64,000 nucleotides of DNA from Parasphingorhabdus halotolerans (GTDB taxonomy: Bacteria > Pseudomonadota > Alphaproteobacteria > Sphingomonadales > Sphingomonadaceae): NCBI RefSeq assembly GCF_012516475.1, contig NZ_CP051217.1:2108001-2172000 (forward strand), in the 5' to 3' direction. The position numbers were made by a program, and so were the translations under genes. The notes beneath the pieces are model-generated. The model was not told the DNA's origin, did not search any database, and saw only the letters and a program-made list of their open reading frames with translations. Below are positions 34,107 to 43,731 of the stretch, in pieces. Numbering within the stretch: the stretch's first letter is position 1; each line of letters opens with the position of its first letter.

Positions 34107-35141
34107 ATGCCTGACAATTACGATTCCCAAAAACTATTGCTCCAGACATTGCGCGGCAAGAAATCCGATCAGACACCGGTGTGGTTGATGCGGCAAGCCG
34201 GTCGGTATCTCCCAGAATATCGGGAGTTACGCACCCAAAAGGGAGGGTTTCTTGAACTCTGCTATGATGCGGAGGCAGCTGCAGAAGTGACAATTCAGCC
34301 GATCAAGCGATTTGGATTTGACGGGGCTATCTTGTTTTCGGATATTTTAATCGTGCCACACGCGATGGGCCAGAAACTATGGTTCGAGGCAGGAGAAGGA
34401 CCGCGCTTGGCACCAAGGCTCGTCGATGCGGCGTTGTCGTCTCTGGAGGCCGCTCCAGAGCATTTTGAGGCTATTTATGCAACCGTGCGCAGGGTTGCTT
34501 CGGAGCTTGATGATAAAACCACCTTCATGGGCTTTGCCGGTAGCCCGTGGACGGTCGCAACTTATATGACACATGGACAGGGTAGCAAAGACCAGAGCGT
34601 TACGCGGCGCTATGCTTATCAGGATGAATTAGCTTTTTCGGAACTCATTGATGCGATCATCGATAACACTGTGGAATATTTGCTCGGCCAGATTGAAGCG
34701 GGCGTTGATGCTTTGCAGTTGTTCGACAGCTGGGCGGGGTCATTGTCACCGGCGCAATTTCAAAAATGGGTTATTGCACCCAATGCGGAAATTATTGCGC
34801 GGTTAAAGGCTGTCCATCCCGATCTTCCGATCATCGGATTTCCAAAAGGTGCTGGTGCAAAACTCATCGCCTATGCAAACGAAACTGGAGCAAGCGCGCT
34901 TGGCCTCGATGAAACGGTTGATCCCGTTTGGGCTGATAAAAATCTCCCGAAAGACCTACCGGTTCAGGGCAATCTTGATCCTTTGGCGTTGATTGTAGGA
35001 GGCGAAGCGCTGGAAAAATCCACTGCGCATATTCTCAAGACTTTCGCAGAACGCCCCCATGTTTTTAATCTCGGTCACGGCATTTTACCGGACACACCCA
35101 TTGAACATGTAGAAAAGCTGCTTACACTTGTCAGACAATGA
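34107..35141 (+). CDS. hemE: Uroporphyrinogen decarboxylase
   Basis: A 344-residue enzyme that removes four carboxyls from uroporphyrinogen III in haem synthesis. WLMRQAGRYLPEYRELR near the N-terminus is the signature, then GFDGAILFSDILIVPHAMGQ with the conserved aspartate, FAGSPWTVATYM, FDSWAGSLSP and GNLDP near the end. ATG 34107 is preferred over the TTG at 34089, but neither has a clear ribosome-binding site; the AT-rich origin tract lies directly upstream. First gene right of the origin. Overlaps hemJ by four bases. Confidence 0.95.
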   Translation: MPDNYDSQKLLLQTLRGKKSDQTPVWLMRQAGRYLPEYRELRTQKGGFLELCYDAEAAAEVTIQPIKRFGFDGAILFSDILIVPHAMGQKLWFEAGEGPRLAPRLVDAALSSLEAAPEHFEAIYATVRRVASELDDKTTFMGFAGSPWTVATYMTHGQGSKDQSVTRRYAYQDELAFSELIDAIIDNTVEYLLGQIEAGVDALQLFDSWAGSLSPAQFQKWVIAPNAEIIARLKAVHPDLPIIGFPKGAGAKLIAYANETGASALGLDETVDPVWADKNLPKDLPVQGNLDPLALIVGGEALEKSTAHILKTFAERPHVFNLGHGILPDTPIEHVEKLLTLVRQ

Positions 35142-35581
35142 ATGAGATCCTCTCCATGCTCTATCTCTGGTTAAAAGCGGCGCATCTGATCTTTGTCATT
35201 TTCTGGATGGCGGGGTTGTTCATGCTGCCGCGTTTCTTTGTCTATCATCAGGAAAGTGCTGTTGGTTCGCAGGAGGACGCGAAATGGATCGAGCGCGAAG
35301 GCAAGCTGCGCAAGATCATTCTCAATCCATCGCTGGTTATTGTTTGGGTGGTAGGATTGTTGCTCGCCTATAATATTGACGCTTTTAGCCAAGGCTGGTT
35401 CCACGCCAAATTACTCTTTGTATTGGCGTTATCCGGCTATCACGGCTGGATGATCGGCTATTCCAGAAAACTTGCTAGCGGAGAGCGGACCATGTCGGAT
35501 AAAGGTTTGCGACTGGTCAATGAAGTGCCGGGGATTACCGCAGCGATCATTGTGATTTTGGTTATCGTGAAGCCTTTTTGA
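35138..35581 (+). CDS. hemJ: HemJ-type protoporphyrinogen oxidase (CopD family)
   Basis: A 147-residue inner-membrane protein with four hydrophobic segments. The N-terminal WLKAAHLIFVIFWMAGLFML carries the conserved histidine, and RFFVYH and GYHGWMIGYSRKL are family hallmarks. HemJ converts protoporphyrinogen IX to protoporphyrin IX where HemG/HemY is absent. The start (35138) overlaps hemE's stop by four bases, so coupling and function agree. Confidence 0.92.
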   Translation: MNEILSMLYLWLKAAHLIFVIFWMAGLFMLPRFFVYHQESAVGSQEDAKWIEREGKLRKIILNPSLVIVWVVGLLLAYNIDAFSQGWFHAKLLFVLALSGYHGWMIGYSRKLASGERTMSDKGLRLVNEVPGITAAIIVILVIVKPF

Positions 35582-35638
35582 TCGCGTTCCTCTCGGCTGG
35601 TTGACACGCAATCAGCAAAGGCGTAATTAATTACCAAA

Positions 35639-35656
35639 GCCCGTCCGGGCGAATTT
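35639..35656 (+). terminator. Weak hairpin after hemJ
   Basis: GCCC-gtcc-GGGC (35639-35650) followed by GAATTTT resembles a short Rho-independent terminator between hemJ and rho. The 4-bp stem is short, so this is tentative. Confidence 0.3.
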
Positions 35657-35735
35657 TCATGTGACAATTGAACGGCGACACGCCACGCACATGCAAAATA
35701 TAATGTAACATCCTATAAAATCTGGATAATTCTCC

Positions 35736-36992
35736 ATGCATCTTAAAGAATTAAAAGAAAAAACCCCGGCTGGACTCGTGTCTATGGCCGAAGAAATTGG
35801 TGTCGAGGGCGCGTCCACCCTGCGTAAACAGGATTTGATGTTTGCGATCCTGAAGGAGCTAGCCGAAGAAGGCGAGCTCATAATGGGGATCGGCACAATA
35901 GAAGTATTACCTGATGGTTTTGGGTTTCTGCGTTCGCCAGAAGCCAATTATCTTGCTGGCCCGGATGATATTTACGTTTCTCCTAACCAGGTTCGCAAAT
36001 TTGGTTTGCGTACGGGTGACACGGTTGAAGGCGAAATTCGGGCGCCTAAAGACGGTGAACGCTATTTTGCGCTGACCAAGCTGACCAAAATCAATTTTGA
36101 TGATCCCGATGCCGTTCGCCATCGGGTGAATTTTGATAATTTGACTCCGCTCTATCCCGATGAAAAATTGACGCTGGATTGTCATGATCCAACAGAAAAA
36201 GACAAGTCCGCACGGGTCATTGATATTATTTCACCGCAGGGCAAAGGCCAGCGCGCACTTATCGTTGCGCCGCCTCGGACAGGTAAAACTGTCCTTCTGC
36301 AGAATATTGCCAAGGCCATCACAGACAACCATCCGGAAGTTTATCTTCTCGTGCTATTGATCGACGAACGCCCGGAAGAAGTGACCGATATGCAGCGTTC
36401 TGTGAAAGGCGAAGTGATCAGCTCGACCTTTGATGAACCGGCTACCCGCCACGTACAAGTTGCCGAAATGGTGATAGAAAAAGCAAAGCGTCTGGTTGAG
36501 CACAAACATGATGTTGTAATCCTGCTCGATTCCATAACGCGTCTGGGTCGTGCGTATAACACCGTGGTTCCAAGTTCGGGCAAGGTGCTTACCGGCGGGG
36601 TTGATGCCAACGCGCTACAGCGTCCAAAGCGTTTCTTTGGTGCTGCGCGTAACATCGAGGAAGGCGGAAGCCTCTCAATCATTGCAACCGCGCTGATTGA
36701 TACCGGCAGCCGGATGGACGAGGTTATCTTTGAGGAATTCAAAGGCACCGGCAACTCTGAAATCGTGCTTGATCGCAAAGTCTCCGACAAACGTATCTTC
36801 CCGGCGCTTGATGTCGGTAAATCCGGTACGCGGAAAGAGGAATTGCTGGTCGAGGACGAGAAGCTCAAGAAAATGTGGGTGCTTCGCCGTATTCTTATGC
36901 AAATGGGTACGATCGACGCGATGGAATTCCTGCTTGACAAGATGAAGGATTCCAAATCCAATGACGATTTCTTCGACAGCATGAACCAGTAA
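35736..36992 (+). CDS. rho: Transcription termination factor Rho
   Basis: A 418-residue hexameric RNA helicase. The N-terminal Rho domain is [20 protein letters not shown]; the RNA-binding cold-shock domain follows ([21 protein letters not shown]). The Walker A is [16 protein letters not shown] near residue 180, then [17 protein letters not shown] and the Q/R-loop region [19 protein letters not shown]. Length and motifs are normal. Position between hemJ and mnmE is typical of the alphaproteobacterial origin region. About 150 bp upstream could hold autoregulation. Confidence 0.98.
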   Translation: MHLKELKEKTPAGLVSMAEEIGVEGASTLRKQDLMFAILKELAEEGELIMGIGTIEVLPDGFGFLRSPEANYLAGPDDIYVSPNQVRKFGLRTGDTVEGEIRAPKDGERYFALTKLTKINFDDPDAVRHRVNFDNLTPLYPDEKLTLDCHDPTEKDKSARVIDIISPQGKGQRALIVAPPRTGKTVLLQNIAKAITDNHPEVYLLVLLIDERPEEVTDMQRSVKGEVISSTFDEPATRHVQVAEMVIEKAKRLVEHKHDVVILLDSITRLGRAYNTVVPSSGKVLTGGVDANALQRPKRFFGAARNIEEGGSLSIIATALIDTGSRMDEVIFEEFKGTGNSEIVLDRKVSDKRIFPALDVGKSGTRKEELLVEDEKLKKMWVLRRILMQMGTIDAMEFLLDKMKDSKSNDDFFDSMNQ

Positions 36993-37007
36993 GAAGCTTT
37001 TCAAACC

Positions 37008-37736
37008 ATGATTGATATTTTCTCGTTTCTTGCGGCCGCCACTCCCGGACTCGGCTCTTTGTCGGATATCTGGGCGGCTATCGTCCATGATTTTCAGAAT
37101 ATCGGAACACCAGCGGCGATGGCGGCGTTCGGACAGGTAATCTTGATCGATCTCGTGTTTGCGGCTGACAATGCTATTGTCGTGGGCGCGCTGGCAGGTG
37201 GTTTGCCTCCGGAGCAACGCCGGAAAGTCATTCTGATCGGTATCGGTGCTGCGCTGGTTTTGCGGATTTTATTCGCATTGATTGTGGTGCAATTGCTGCA
37301 AATTGTCGGGTTGGTCCTTGCTGGCGGCTTGTTGCTCCTGTGGGTAGCATGGAATTTTTATCGCGAGATATTTCACAGTGGCGAATCTGCTGGTTCTCCT
37401 GAAATTGAGGGCGATGAACATAGCGGCATAAAGCCAACCAAGACCTTCTGGGGCGCGGTTTGGGCTGTCACTGCCGCCGATGTCTCGATGAGCCTCGACA
37501 ACGTGCTTGGCGTGGCTGGAGCCGCGCGTGAGCATCCCGGAATATTGGTGGTCGGATTGTTGTTATCTGTTGCGCTGATGGGCCTAGCTGCCAATGTAAT
37601 CGCGAAATATATCGAACGCTACAAATGGATCGCCTATCTCGGTCTTGCTGTGATCGTCTATGTCGCTGGCAAAATGATTTATACCGGCTGGGTTGGTGAT
37701 AACCAGACAATCGGAGTGATGTCGTTTTTTGGGTAA
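37008..37736 (+). CDS. TerC/YjbE family membrane protein
   Basis: A 242-residue inner-membrane protein with about seven membrane segments. The TerC hallmark VILIDLVFAADNAIVVGALAG contains the conserved acidic residues in the membrane, repeated in the second half as VSMSLDNVLGVAGAA. TerC/Alx proteins export Mn2+ or metal oxyanions; the ion is uncertain. Starts 16 bp after rho, probably co-transcribed. Confidence 0.88.
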   Translation: MIDIFSFLAAATPGLGSLSDIWAAIVHDFQNIGTPAAMAAFGQVILIDLVFAADNAIVVGALAGGLPPEQRRKVILIGIGAALVLRILFALIVVQLLQIVGLVLAGGLLLLWVAWNFYREIFHSGESAGSPEIEGDEHSGIKPTKTFWGAVWAVTAADVSMSLDNVLGVAGAAREHPGILVVGLLLSVALMGLAANVIAKYIERYKWIAYLGLAVIVYVAGKMIYTGWVGDNQTIGVMSFFG

Positions 37737-37785
37737 TAGACGGTTCGAGCTTATCGGTGCTAGCGCAGTTTTGCTGGATTTGATG

Positions 37786-38310
37786 ATGTCAGATAGTTTT
37801 GAAAACAGGCTTTCAGGTGGTCACCCAAATTCTTTGGGAGACACTCTGAATGTTGTTGATGACATTCTCGCCGATCAAGAAAAGCTTACAGAATTGATTG
37901 AATGTTACGATTCCTCTGATGAGGTCGTGAGGCTGCGTACTTCAAATGCCTTGAAGCGTGTTCAGCTTGCGCGGCCAAGCTGGTTATTGCGGTGGACAGA
38001 CCATCTGCTCGAAAATATCGCGCAGATTGATCAGGCATCAACACAGTGGACGCTTGCGCAAATATTTCGCAAAATGAAGCCGGATTTGACTGACTCTCAA
38101 TATGATAGAGCCGTCACAATCTTGCTATCAAATCTCAAGCATTCGAATGACTGGATTGTGCTTACACAAACTATGGAAACTCTATCAAGTTGGGCCACGC
38201 GAGATGATGGGTTACAGAAACAGCTAAAGCCCCTTTTGCACAAGCATGGCAAAGATGAGCGTAGATCTGTCAGAAACAAAGCGGAGAAAATGCTGGTCAA
38301 ACTGATCTGA
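37786..38310 (+). CDS. HEAT-like repeat protein of unknown function
   Basis: A 174-residue protein, mostly helical with repeated helix pairs (VVRLRTSNALKRVQL, WTLAQIFRKMKPDL, RSVRNKAEKMLVKLI). This suggests HEAT/armadillo-type stacking and a scaffold or binding role. Codons in this gene are visibly more AT-rich than in rho or mnmE. It overlaps nothing and lies alone between terC and the convergent NTF2 gene. A frame extends to TTG 37729, but ATG 37786 begins a more compact protein. I do not recognise the family. Confidence 0.5.
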   Translation: MSDSFENRLSGGHPNSLGDTLNVVDDILADQEKLTELIECYDSSDEVVRLRTSNALKRVQLARPSWLLRWTDHLLENIAQIDQASTQWTLAQIFRKMKPDLTDSQYDRAVTILLSNLKHSNDWIVLTQTMETLSSWATRDDGLQKQLKPLLHKHGKDERRSVRNKAEKMLVKLI

Positions 38311-38311
38311 T

Positions 38312-38713
38312 CTAACCCTTCATCTTTTCCAGCATCTTGCCCATTTCATCCCACACTTTGTTGATCGCCTTCAAGGGGCGCACCATCACTTTGAAATCCT
38401 GAATTTTACCGGCGCTATTCCATTGGATAATATCGACGCCGTTGACATGGATGCCGTCCAGATCGAGCTCAAATTCCAGCATTGCCATATTGGCGCTTTC
38501 ATCAACAATTTCGCGGACATAGCGGAAGCTGTCATTGCCCAGAACCACATCAGCGGCAGAGAGATAAGCCATGACGATAGGCTTTCCGGCTTGCGGGGTG
38601 TGCACGACGGGCGAGTGGAACACCGCGTCGTCCGCAAGCTGTTCACTGAGGCCTGACTCGCTTTTGCTCGCCATATGCTCGTGCCAGACTTTGAGATTTT
38701 CAGCCGTACTCAC
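38312..38713 (-). CDS. NTF2-like (SnoaL-type) protein
   Basis: A 133-residue cone-shaped alpha+beta NTF2-like fold. The helix-first pattern (LKVWHEHMASKSESGLSEQL), ADDAVFHSPVV and the strand series LEFELDLDGIHVNGVDIIQW are characteristic. These domains are used for small-molecule binding or catalysis; no catalytic residue set is clear. Its start overlaps the stop of the dienelactone hydrolase gene by four bases (ATGA), so the two are translated together. Confidence 0.75.
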   Translation of the reverse strand: MSTAENLKVWHEHMASKSESGLSEQLADDAVFHSPVVHTPQAGKPIVMAYLSAADVVLGNDSFRYVREIVDESANMAMLEFELDLDGIHVNGVDIIQWNSAGKIQDFKVMVRPLKAINKVWDEMGKMLEKMKG

Positions 38714-39411
38714 GCTAGATGTTCCTTGAAAAATGCTTCTGTTCTCTGATCCGCGAGTGTTGCTGCCGCATCATCCCGGCGCTCACCAAATTCTGCCGCA
38801 AAACCATGGTCGAGCCCTTCATAATCATGCAATGTAACCTTGGGATGATCATCCAGCCCACTATGCATTGCTGCTTGCGCATCGGCAGGCACAAAGCCGT
38901 CGGCGGTCGGAATATGGAGCATGACTTCATGCGCAATCGCATGTTTTTCACCGAGCAAGCCATCAATGCCAACGCCGTAATACCCAACGGATGCCCGGAT
39001 ATCAGTCCGGCAGGCCGTCATGAAGGCGAGGCGGCCACCGAGGCAATAACCGACGCAACCAACATTATGATTACCAATGGCGTTCTGCGCGTAATGAATC
39101 GTCGCTTCAATATCGCGAATGCCCTGATCCTGATCAAATTGTCCCATCAGATCGAGTGCTTGTTGAAATTCGGCCTCCACATCAGCATCCAGATCAGTGC
39201 CGTCGTTAACTCGCCAGAACAGGTCAGGAGCAACAGCCAAATAGCCTAGACTTGCCCAACGGTCACATTTGGCCTTGATTCCTTTATTGACACCGAAAAT
39301 TTCCTGAATCACGATTATAGCCGCTTTGGCATTCCCGCTACCGGGCTTCGCTACATGACAGGGAAATTCTGCCTCGCCGCTGAGCGTATTGATATTTTCC
39401 ATGCTTCCCAT
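38710..39411 (-). CDS. Dienelactone hydrolase family protein
   Basis: A 233-residue alpha/beta hydrolase. The nucleophile is the cysteine in CVGYCLGGRLAF (C-D-H triad, as in dienelactone hydrolases), with EGLDHGFAAEFG for the histidine and PADAQAAMHSG near the acid. The ATG at 39411 is chosen because AAGGAG precedes it at good spacing; an in-frame ATGATG at 39432 gives a longer protein. Substrate unknown; coupled to the NTF2-like gene. Confidence 0.85.
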   Translation of the reverse strand: MGSMENINTLSGEAEFPCHVAKPGSGNAKAAIIVIQEIFGVNKGIKAKCDRWASLGYLAVAPDLFWRVNDGTDLDADVEAEFQQALDLMGQFDQDQGIRDIEATIHYAQNAIGNHNVGCVGYCLGGRLAFMTACRTDIRASVGYYGVGIDGLLGEKHAIAHEVMLHIPTADGFVPADAQAAMHSGLDDHPKVTLHDYEGLDHGFAAEFGERRDDAAATLADQRTEAFFKEHLA

Positions 39412-39538
39412 TTTCGTGCTCCTTGACATCATGACTTGATCTTTAGGTCACAATATCCCCATATCCTGTGCAAGCAAGGTTGAAGATGATCTGTCGCAGT
39501 GGGGAGGGACCTTCGCTGCGCGAGCAAGTAAGGAATAT

Positions 39539-39808
39539 ATGATGAAAGTTACCGTTGAACTCGATTGTACACCGGAAGAAGCGCGCACTTTGATTGGACT
39601 GCCGGACGTGGCGAAACTTAATGAAACTTATGTGAAGGAATTGTCCAAATTCCTTCAAGGCGCCAACTCTGTCGAACAACTCCAGAATTTCACCAAGATT
39701 ATTGCGCCTATGGGTGAGGCGGGCGTGAAAATGTTTTCGTCTTTCCTGACCGGAGCCATGGGCGGCGGCTCTAGCCGCAGCAAGTCTTCAACGAAGAAAA
39801 AGGATTAG
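39539..39808 (+). CDS. DUF6489-type small protein
   Basis: An 89-residue basic protein. Conserved-looking segments are VELDCTPEEARTLIGLPDV and LSKFLQGANSVEQLQNFTKI, with a Ser/Lys-rich disordered tail (SSRSKSSTKKKD). I associate this pattern with the DUF6489 family and with phasin-like helical bundles. AAGGA lies 7 bp upstream of ATG 39539. Just before mnmE. Function unknown. Confidence 0.6.
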   Translation: MMKVTVELDCTPEEARTLIGLPDVAKLNETYVKELSKFLQGANSVEQLQNFTKIIAPMGEAGVKMFSSFLTGAMGGGSSRSKSSTKKKD

Positions 39809-39829
39809 ATATCAATTATTTATATAGAT

Positions 39830-41128
39830 ATGGATTCAGCGGCTGAAACCATTTTCGCTCTGTCGAGTGGCCAGCCGCCAGCGGCTATCGGAATTATCCG
39901 GATAAGCGGCGACCGAGCATTTGACGGCCTGGCTAGACTAATAGGGTCTTTGCCAGAGCCGCGAAAACCAAGTCTACGGAGGTTGACGGACCCTGTAACC
40001 GATGAACCGCTTGATCAGGCATTGGTGATTGCTTTCCCCGGTCCCAATAGCGCGAGCGGTGAGGATCTTGCCGAGATTCATTGCCATGGGGGCAGGGCGG
40101 TTGTTCGGGCAATCGAGAGCGCTCTGGACGACATGGATGGATTGCGTCGGGCTGAGCCGGGAGAGTTTACCCGCCGGGCCTTTACCAACGGCCGTATGGA
40201 TTTGGCAGAAGCGGAGGGCCTATCCGATCTATTATTCGCAGAAACGGAGATGCAGCGGCGGGCAGCGGTAAAGATGGCTGGTGGTGCCTTGTCGCGACAA
40301 ATTGAGGGGTGGCAATCAGAGGTACTGCGGTTATCAGCGATGGTGGAAGCAGAGCTGGATTTTTCCGACGAGGACGACGTGACGGAAGGACATAGCGACA
40401 CGATCCAGCTAGGTGCCGCAAACGTAGCTGCAGAATTGGCAACGCTTCTTTGCCGACCGCGTGCTGAAAAACTGAGGGAAGGTGTGCGGATCGTTCTCGG
40501 CGGTCCACCCAATAGCGGAAAATCAACGCTGCTCAATGCACTGGTCGAGCGTGAAGCCGCGATTGTATCGGAGATTGCCGGGACCACGCGCGATGTAATT
40601 GAAGTGCCGATTGCAATTGGCGGGATACCTTTCCTGTTCATTGATACCGCCGGGGTTCGAGATCAGGGAGTGGAAGAAATTGAGCGTATCGGCATAAATC
40701 GCGCCCGTCAGCAATTTGATCTGGCTGATATCATTCTTTGGCTGGGGCCAGAAGGAGATGGCCCTGCACACAGAAACGTTATTGAGATAGGTGCCCGGTC
40801 CGATCATCCTGATTATCAGCCGAAGAGCGATTCTATAATCTCCGTGTCACCGGTGACGGGTGAAGGTATGACGACGCTGGTGGATATGTTGGTGCGCGAA
40901 GCAAAGGATATTCTGCCGGCAGGCGACGAGGTCAGTGTTAACAATCGCCAGGCCGGCCATTTGATGGGTGCACAAAGCTATCTCGAAAATATCGCTGACC
41001 ACTCCGATTTCCTGATCATCGCCGAACAGCTACGCCTAGTGCGCAGCGCTTTGGATGCGATTACCGGGCGAGCGAGTACGGAAGACATGCTTGATGCGTT
41101 GTTCGGAAAATTCTGTATCGGCAAATAG
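39830..41128 (+). CDS. mnmE: tRNA uridine-5-carboxymethylaminomethyl synthesis GTPase MnmE
   Basis: A 432-residue GTPase that with MnmG modifies U34 of several tRNAs. N-terminal formyl-THF-binding region: FALSSGQPPAAIGIIRISG. G-domain: GGPPNSGKSTLLN (G1), IAGTTRDV (G2/G3 region), DTAGVRD (G3). The G4 position reads ARSD instead of NKxD. The C-terminus FCIGK with its conserved cysteine is intact. Length is typical. parS site 1 follows the stop by one base. Start ATG 39830. Confidence 0.95.
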   Translation: MDSAAETIFALSSGQPPAAIGIIRISGDRAFDGLARLIGSLPEPRKPSLRRLTDPVTDEPLDQALVIAFPGPNSASGEDLAEIHCHGGRAVVRAIESALDDMDGLRRAEPGEFTRRAFTNGRMDLAEAEGLSDLLFAETEMQRRAAVKMAGGALSRQIEGWQSEVLRLSAMVEAELDFSDEDDVTEGHSDTIQLGAANVAAELATLLCRPRAEKLREGVRIVLGGPPNSGKSTLLNALVEREAAIVSEIAGTTRDVIEVPIAIGGIPFLFIDTAGVRDQGVEEIERIGINRARQQFDLADIILWLGPEGDGPAHRNVIEIGARSDHPDYQPKSDSIISVSPVTGEGMTTLVDMLVREAKDILPAGDEVSVNNRQAGHLMGAQSYLENIADHSDFLIIAEQLRLVRSALDAITGRASTEDMLDALFGKFCIGK

Positions 41129-41129
41129 A

Positions 41130-41145
41130 TGTTTCACGTGGAACA
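41130..41145. promoter_or_regulatory. parS: parS centromere site 1
   Basis: TGTTTCACGTGGAACA: one base away from the perfect palindrome TGTTTCACGTGAAACA. It lies between mnmE (stop 41128) and mnmG. parS sites bind ParB for chromosome segregation; this is about 7 kb from the origin. Confidence 0.85.
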
Positions 41146-41202
41146 TTGGAATGAGGATGAATCCGTTTTGACCTGAAACCTGCCTTGCGCTATGGGCGCG
41201 GC

Positions 41203-43068
41203 ATGGATCAGAAGTTCGACATCATTGTTGTAGGTGGCGGCCATGCTGGCTGTGAAGCAGCGGCGGTTGCCGCGCGGATGGGTGCGCACACAGCTTTGGT
41301 CAGCTTCACGAGGGACAGCATTGGTGCGATGTCTTGCAATCCGGCTATTGGCGGACTCGGCAAGGGGCATCTGGTGCGCGAAGTGGACGCGTTTGACGGG
41401 CTCATTGCCCGCGCTGCTGATGCAGCAGCCATTCACTATCGGATGCTCAATCTGTCCAAGGGTTCAGCGGTCCAGGGACCAAGGGTTCAGGCGGATCGCA
41501 CATTGTACAAGCGCGCTATTCACTCCATGCTGGAAGCGCAGCAGAATCTCTCGATTATTGAGGGAGAGGTCTGCTCTCTCATATTTGATGATTCCAAAGT
41601 GACAGGAATTCGCCTTGCAAACGGCGACAACATAGTTGCACCGGCTGTGATTCTCGCAACCGGCACATTCTTGAACGGAAAATTATTTCGTGGTGAGGAA
41701 ACGGTTGCTGGTGGACGCACCGGCGAAGCATCGTCGATCTCACTCGGTCAGCAGATACGGGAAGCGGGTCTGCCGATAGCCCGGCTTAAAACAGGAACAC
41801 CGCCGCGGCTTGATGGTCGCACAATAGATTGGGCTCGCCTTCCGGAGCAACCTTCCGATGAAGAAGACTGGACGATGTCGCCGTTAACTGTGAGGCGAAA
41901 AGTCCCGCAGACTTTTTGCGCAGTGAGTCGGACCAATGCATCCACGCATGATATCATCAGAAACTCGCTGCACCGCTCGCCACTGTTCAGCGGTGCCATC
42001 GATGCACAAGGGCCGCGCTATTGCCCATCCATTGAAGACAAGATTCACAGGTTTGCGGACCGCGATTCGCATCAGGTATTCCTGGAGCCCGAGGGGCTAG
42101 ATACCAACCTGGTTTATCCCAATGGTATCAGCACCTCGTTGCCGGCAGACGTTCAGTTGGAATTTGTGCGGACGATGGATGGTTTGGCACATGCCAAGAT
42201 ATTGGTACCCGGCTATGCGGTGGAATATGACTATATCGATCCGCGCGCGCTGGATCGTAGTTTGAAAGTTCGGGATCTCGATGGACTCTATTGTGCCGGT
42301 CAGATTAATGGCACGACCGGATATGAGGAAGCGGCAGCGCAGGGATTGATTGCAGGTATCAGTGCAACTTGCGCAGTGCTTGGTCGACCGGCTTTGCAGC
42401 TTGATCGCGGTTCGAGCTATATGGCGGTGATGGTCGATGACCTTACCTTGCAGGGTGTTACGGAGCCTTATCGTATGCTCACAGCCCGTGCTGAATATCG
42501 GTTAAGACTTCGGGCTGACAATGCAACGACCCGTCTTAGCGGTATGGCGTTGGAACTGGGTTGCCTTGGAAAAGAGCGCCGAAATTGGTTTGAGGAACGA
42601 CAGACGACGCGCGAAGAAATAGTTTCTGCGCTGCAGACGATCAAATCTTCGGAAGAGATTTTCGCGGCTGGAATCAATGTTCGCAAAGATGGTACCAAAC
42701 AAAGCCTGTTTGATTGGCTTCGTTTTCCAAACATCACCATTGCTGCGATGGAGGACATGGAGGCTCGATTAGCTAATTTGGATCCGGCTCTGTCGGCAGA
42801 GATTGAAGAGGATGCGCGCTACGCTCCTTATTTGCAGCGGCAGGATGCAGAGTTGCGGGATTTACAGGCCAATGAACAAATTCGCTTGAACGATGATCTT
42901 GATTATGCCGGAATAGCTGGGCTTTCAAACGAAATGGTCGAACGTTTGAACAAGGCAAAACCGGAAACTCTGGCTGCTGCTTCGCGGGTTCGCGGCATTA
43001 CACCCGCCGCTTTGGCCGCCATTCTTGTTCATGCACGGAGACGTGAAGAAAAGAATCTGGCTGCGTGA
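41203..43068 (+). CDS. mnmG: tRNA uridine-5-carboxymethylaminomethyl synthesis enzyme MnmG (GidA)
   Basis: A 621-residue FAD-binding tRNA-modifying enzyme, partner of MnmE. FAD motif: [21 protein letters not shown]; then [21 protein letters not shown], and the C-terminal [14 protein letters not shown] helical domain. ATG 41203 is selected because it directly precedes the FAD strand; the open frame also begins with TTG 41185. The stop overlaps the rsmG GTG start by four bases (GTGA). Confidence 0.97.
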   Translation: MDQKFDIIVVGGGHAGCEAAAVAARMGAHTALVSFTRDSIGAMSCNPAIGGLGKGHLVREVDAFDGLIARAADAAAIHYRMLNLSKGSAVQGPRVQADRTLYKRAIHSMLEAQQNLSIIEGEVCSLIFDDSKVTGIRLANGDNIVAPAVILATGTFLNGKLFRGEETVAGGRTGEASSISLGQQIREAGLPIARLKTGTPPRLDGRTIDWARLPEQPSDEEDWTMSPLTVRRKVPQTFCAVSRTNASTHDIIRNSLHRSPLFSGAIDAQGPRYCPSIEDKIHRFADRDSHQVFLEPEGLDTNLVYPNGISTSLPADVQLEFVRTMDGLAHAKILVPGYAVEYDYIDPRALDRSLKVRDLDGLYCAGQINGTTGYEEAAAQGLIAGISATCAVLGRPALQLDRGSSYMAVMVDDLTLQGVTEPYRMLTARAEYRLRLRADNATTRLSGMALELGCLGKERRNWFEERQTTREEIVSALQTIKSSEEIFAAGINVRKDGTKQSLFDWLRFPNITIAAMEDMEARLANLDPALSAEIEEDARYAPYLQRQDAELRDLQANEQIRLNDDLDYAGIAGLSNEMVERLNKAKPETLAAASRVRGITPAALAAILVHARRREEKNLAA

Positions 43069-43691
43069 CCGAAGAAGAAGCGAAGATATGGTTGCAGCGG
43101 GAATTTGATGTTTCACGTGAAACATGGGCGCGGCTCGATCAATTTCTGTTTCTATTGCACGATGAAATGGCCAGACAGAACTTGATATCAAAGGCAAGCG
43201 CCGAGCATATATGGTCTCGCCATGTGGTGGATAGCGCTCAGCTGATCCCATTTGCTCGGCAGGGAATTGATCGGAGAACATGGCTTGATTTAGGCACAGG
43301 CGCGGGCTTTCCAGGAATTATTATCGCTATTCTAACAAACGATACCGTCAAGATGGTTGAATCGCGAACAAGAAGAGTGGCTTTTCTAAATGAGGTCCTT
43401 GCGTCGCTGAGCCTCGGCGAACAGGCAGTCGTTTTGGGCAGCAAATTGGAGGCAGTAAAGAGCTTTCCGGTAGACGTGATTACGGCTCGCGCCTTTGCTC
43501 CGCTTGATCGGCTCATCTCGATTTCACACCGGTTTTCCACAGAAAAGACCGTTTGGCTCTTACCAAAAGGCAAAAATGCGGTAAGGGAGGTAAGTGAACT
43601 TCCGCATAAGCTCAGAAAAATGTTCCACGTGGAACAGAGTTTAACCGATCCGGAAGCGGGAATATTGGTAGGGAAAGGCAAGTTATCTTAG
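43065..43691 (+). CDS. rsmG: 16S rRNA (guanine(527)-N7)-methyltransferase
   Basis: A 208-residue SAM-dependent methyltransferase (GidB) acting on 16S rRNA. The SAM-binding glycine loop is [17 protein letters not shown], then [17 protein letters not shown] and [15 protein letters not shown]. The start is GTG 43065, overlapping mnmG's stop. The coding sequence contains two parS sites (43109 and 43621), with no evident harm to the protein. Stop 43691 overlaps a direct repeat before parA. Confidence 0.95.
   Translation: MTEEEAKIWLQREFDVSRETWARLDQFLFLLHDEMARQNLISKASAEHIWSRHVVDSAQLIPFARQGIDRRTWLDLGTGAGFPGIIIAILTNDTVKMVESRTRRVAFLNEVLASLSLGEQAVVLGSKLEAVKSFPVDVITARAFAPLDRLISISHRFSTEKTVWLLPKGKNAVREVSELPHKLRKMFHVEQSLTDPEAGILVGKGKLS
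43109..43124. promoter_or_regulatory. parS: parS centromere site 2
   Basis: TGTTTCACGTGAAACA, a perfect 16-bp parS palindrome within the 5' part of rsmG. Confidence 0.95.
43621..43636. promoter_or_regulatory. parS: parS centromere site 3
   Basis: TGTTCCACGTGGAACA, a perfect palindrome with C/G at the third half-site position, near the end of rsmG. Same CACGTG core as sites 1 and 2, so likely a functional variant. Confidence 0.8.
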
Positions 43692-43710
43692 CTTTTCATT
43701 ATCTTAGCTT
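43683..43710 (+). repeat. 12-bp direct repeat upstream of parA
   Basis: TTATCTTAGCTT occurs at 43683-43694 and 43699-43710, starting 16 bp apart. The first copy includes the rsmG stop. A TATTAT-type -10 element could follow at about 43710. The placement suggests a parAB regulatory site; no binding protein is implied by sequence alone. Confidence 0.35.
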
Positions 43711-43731
43711 ATTATAGGATTGCGTAAAAAT

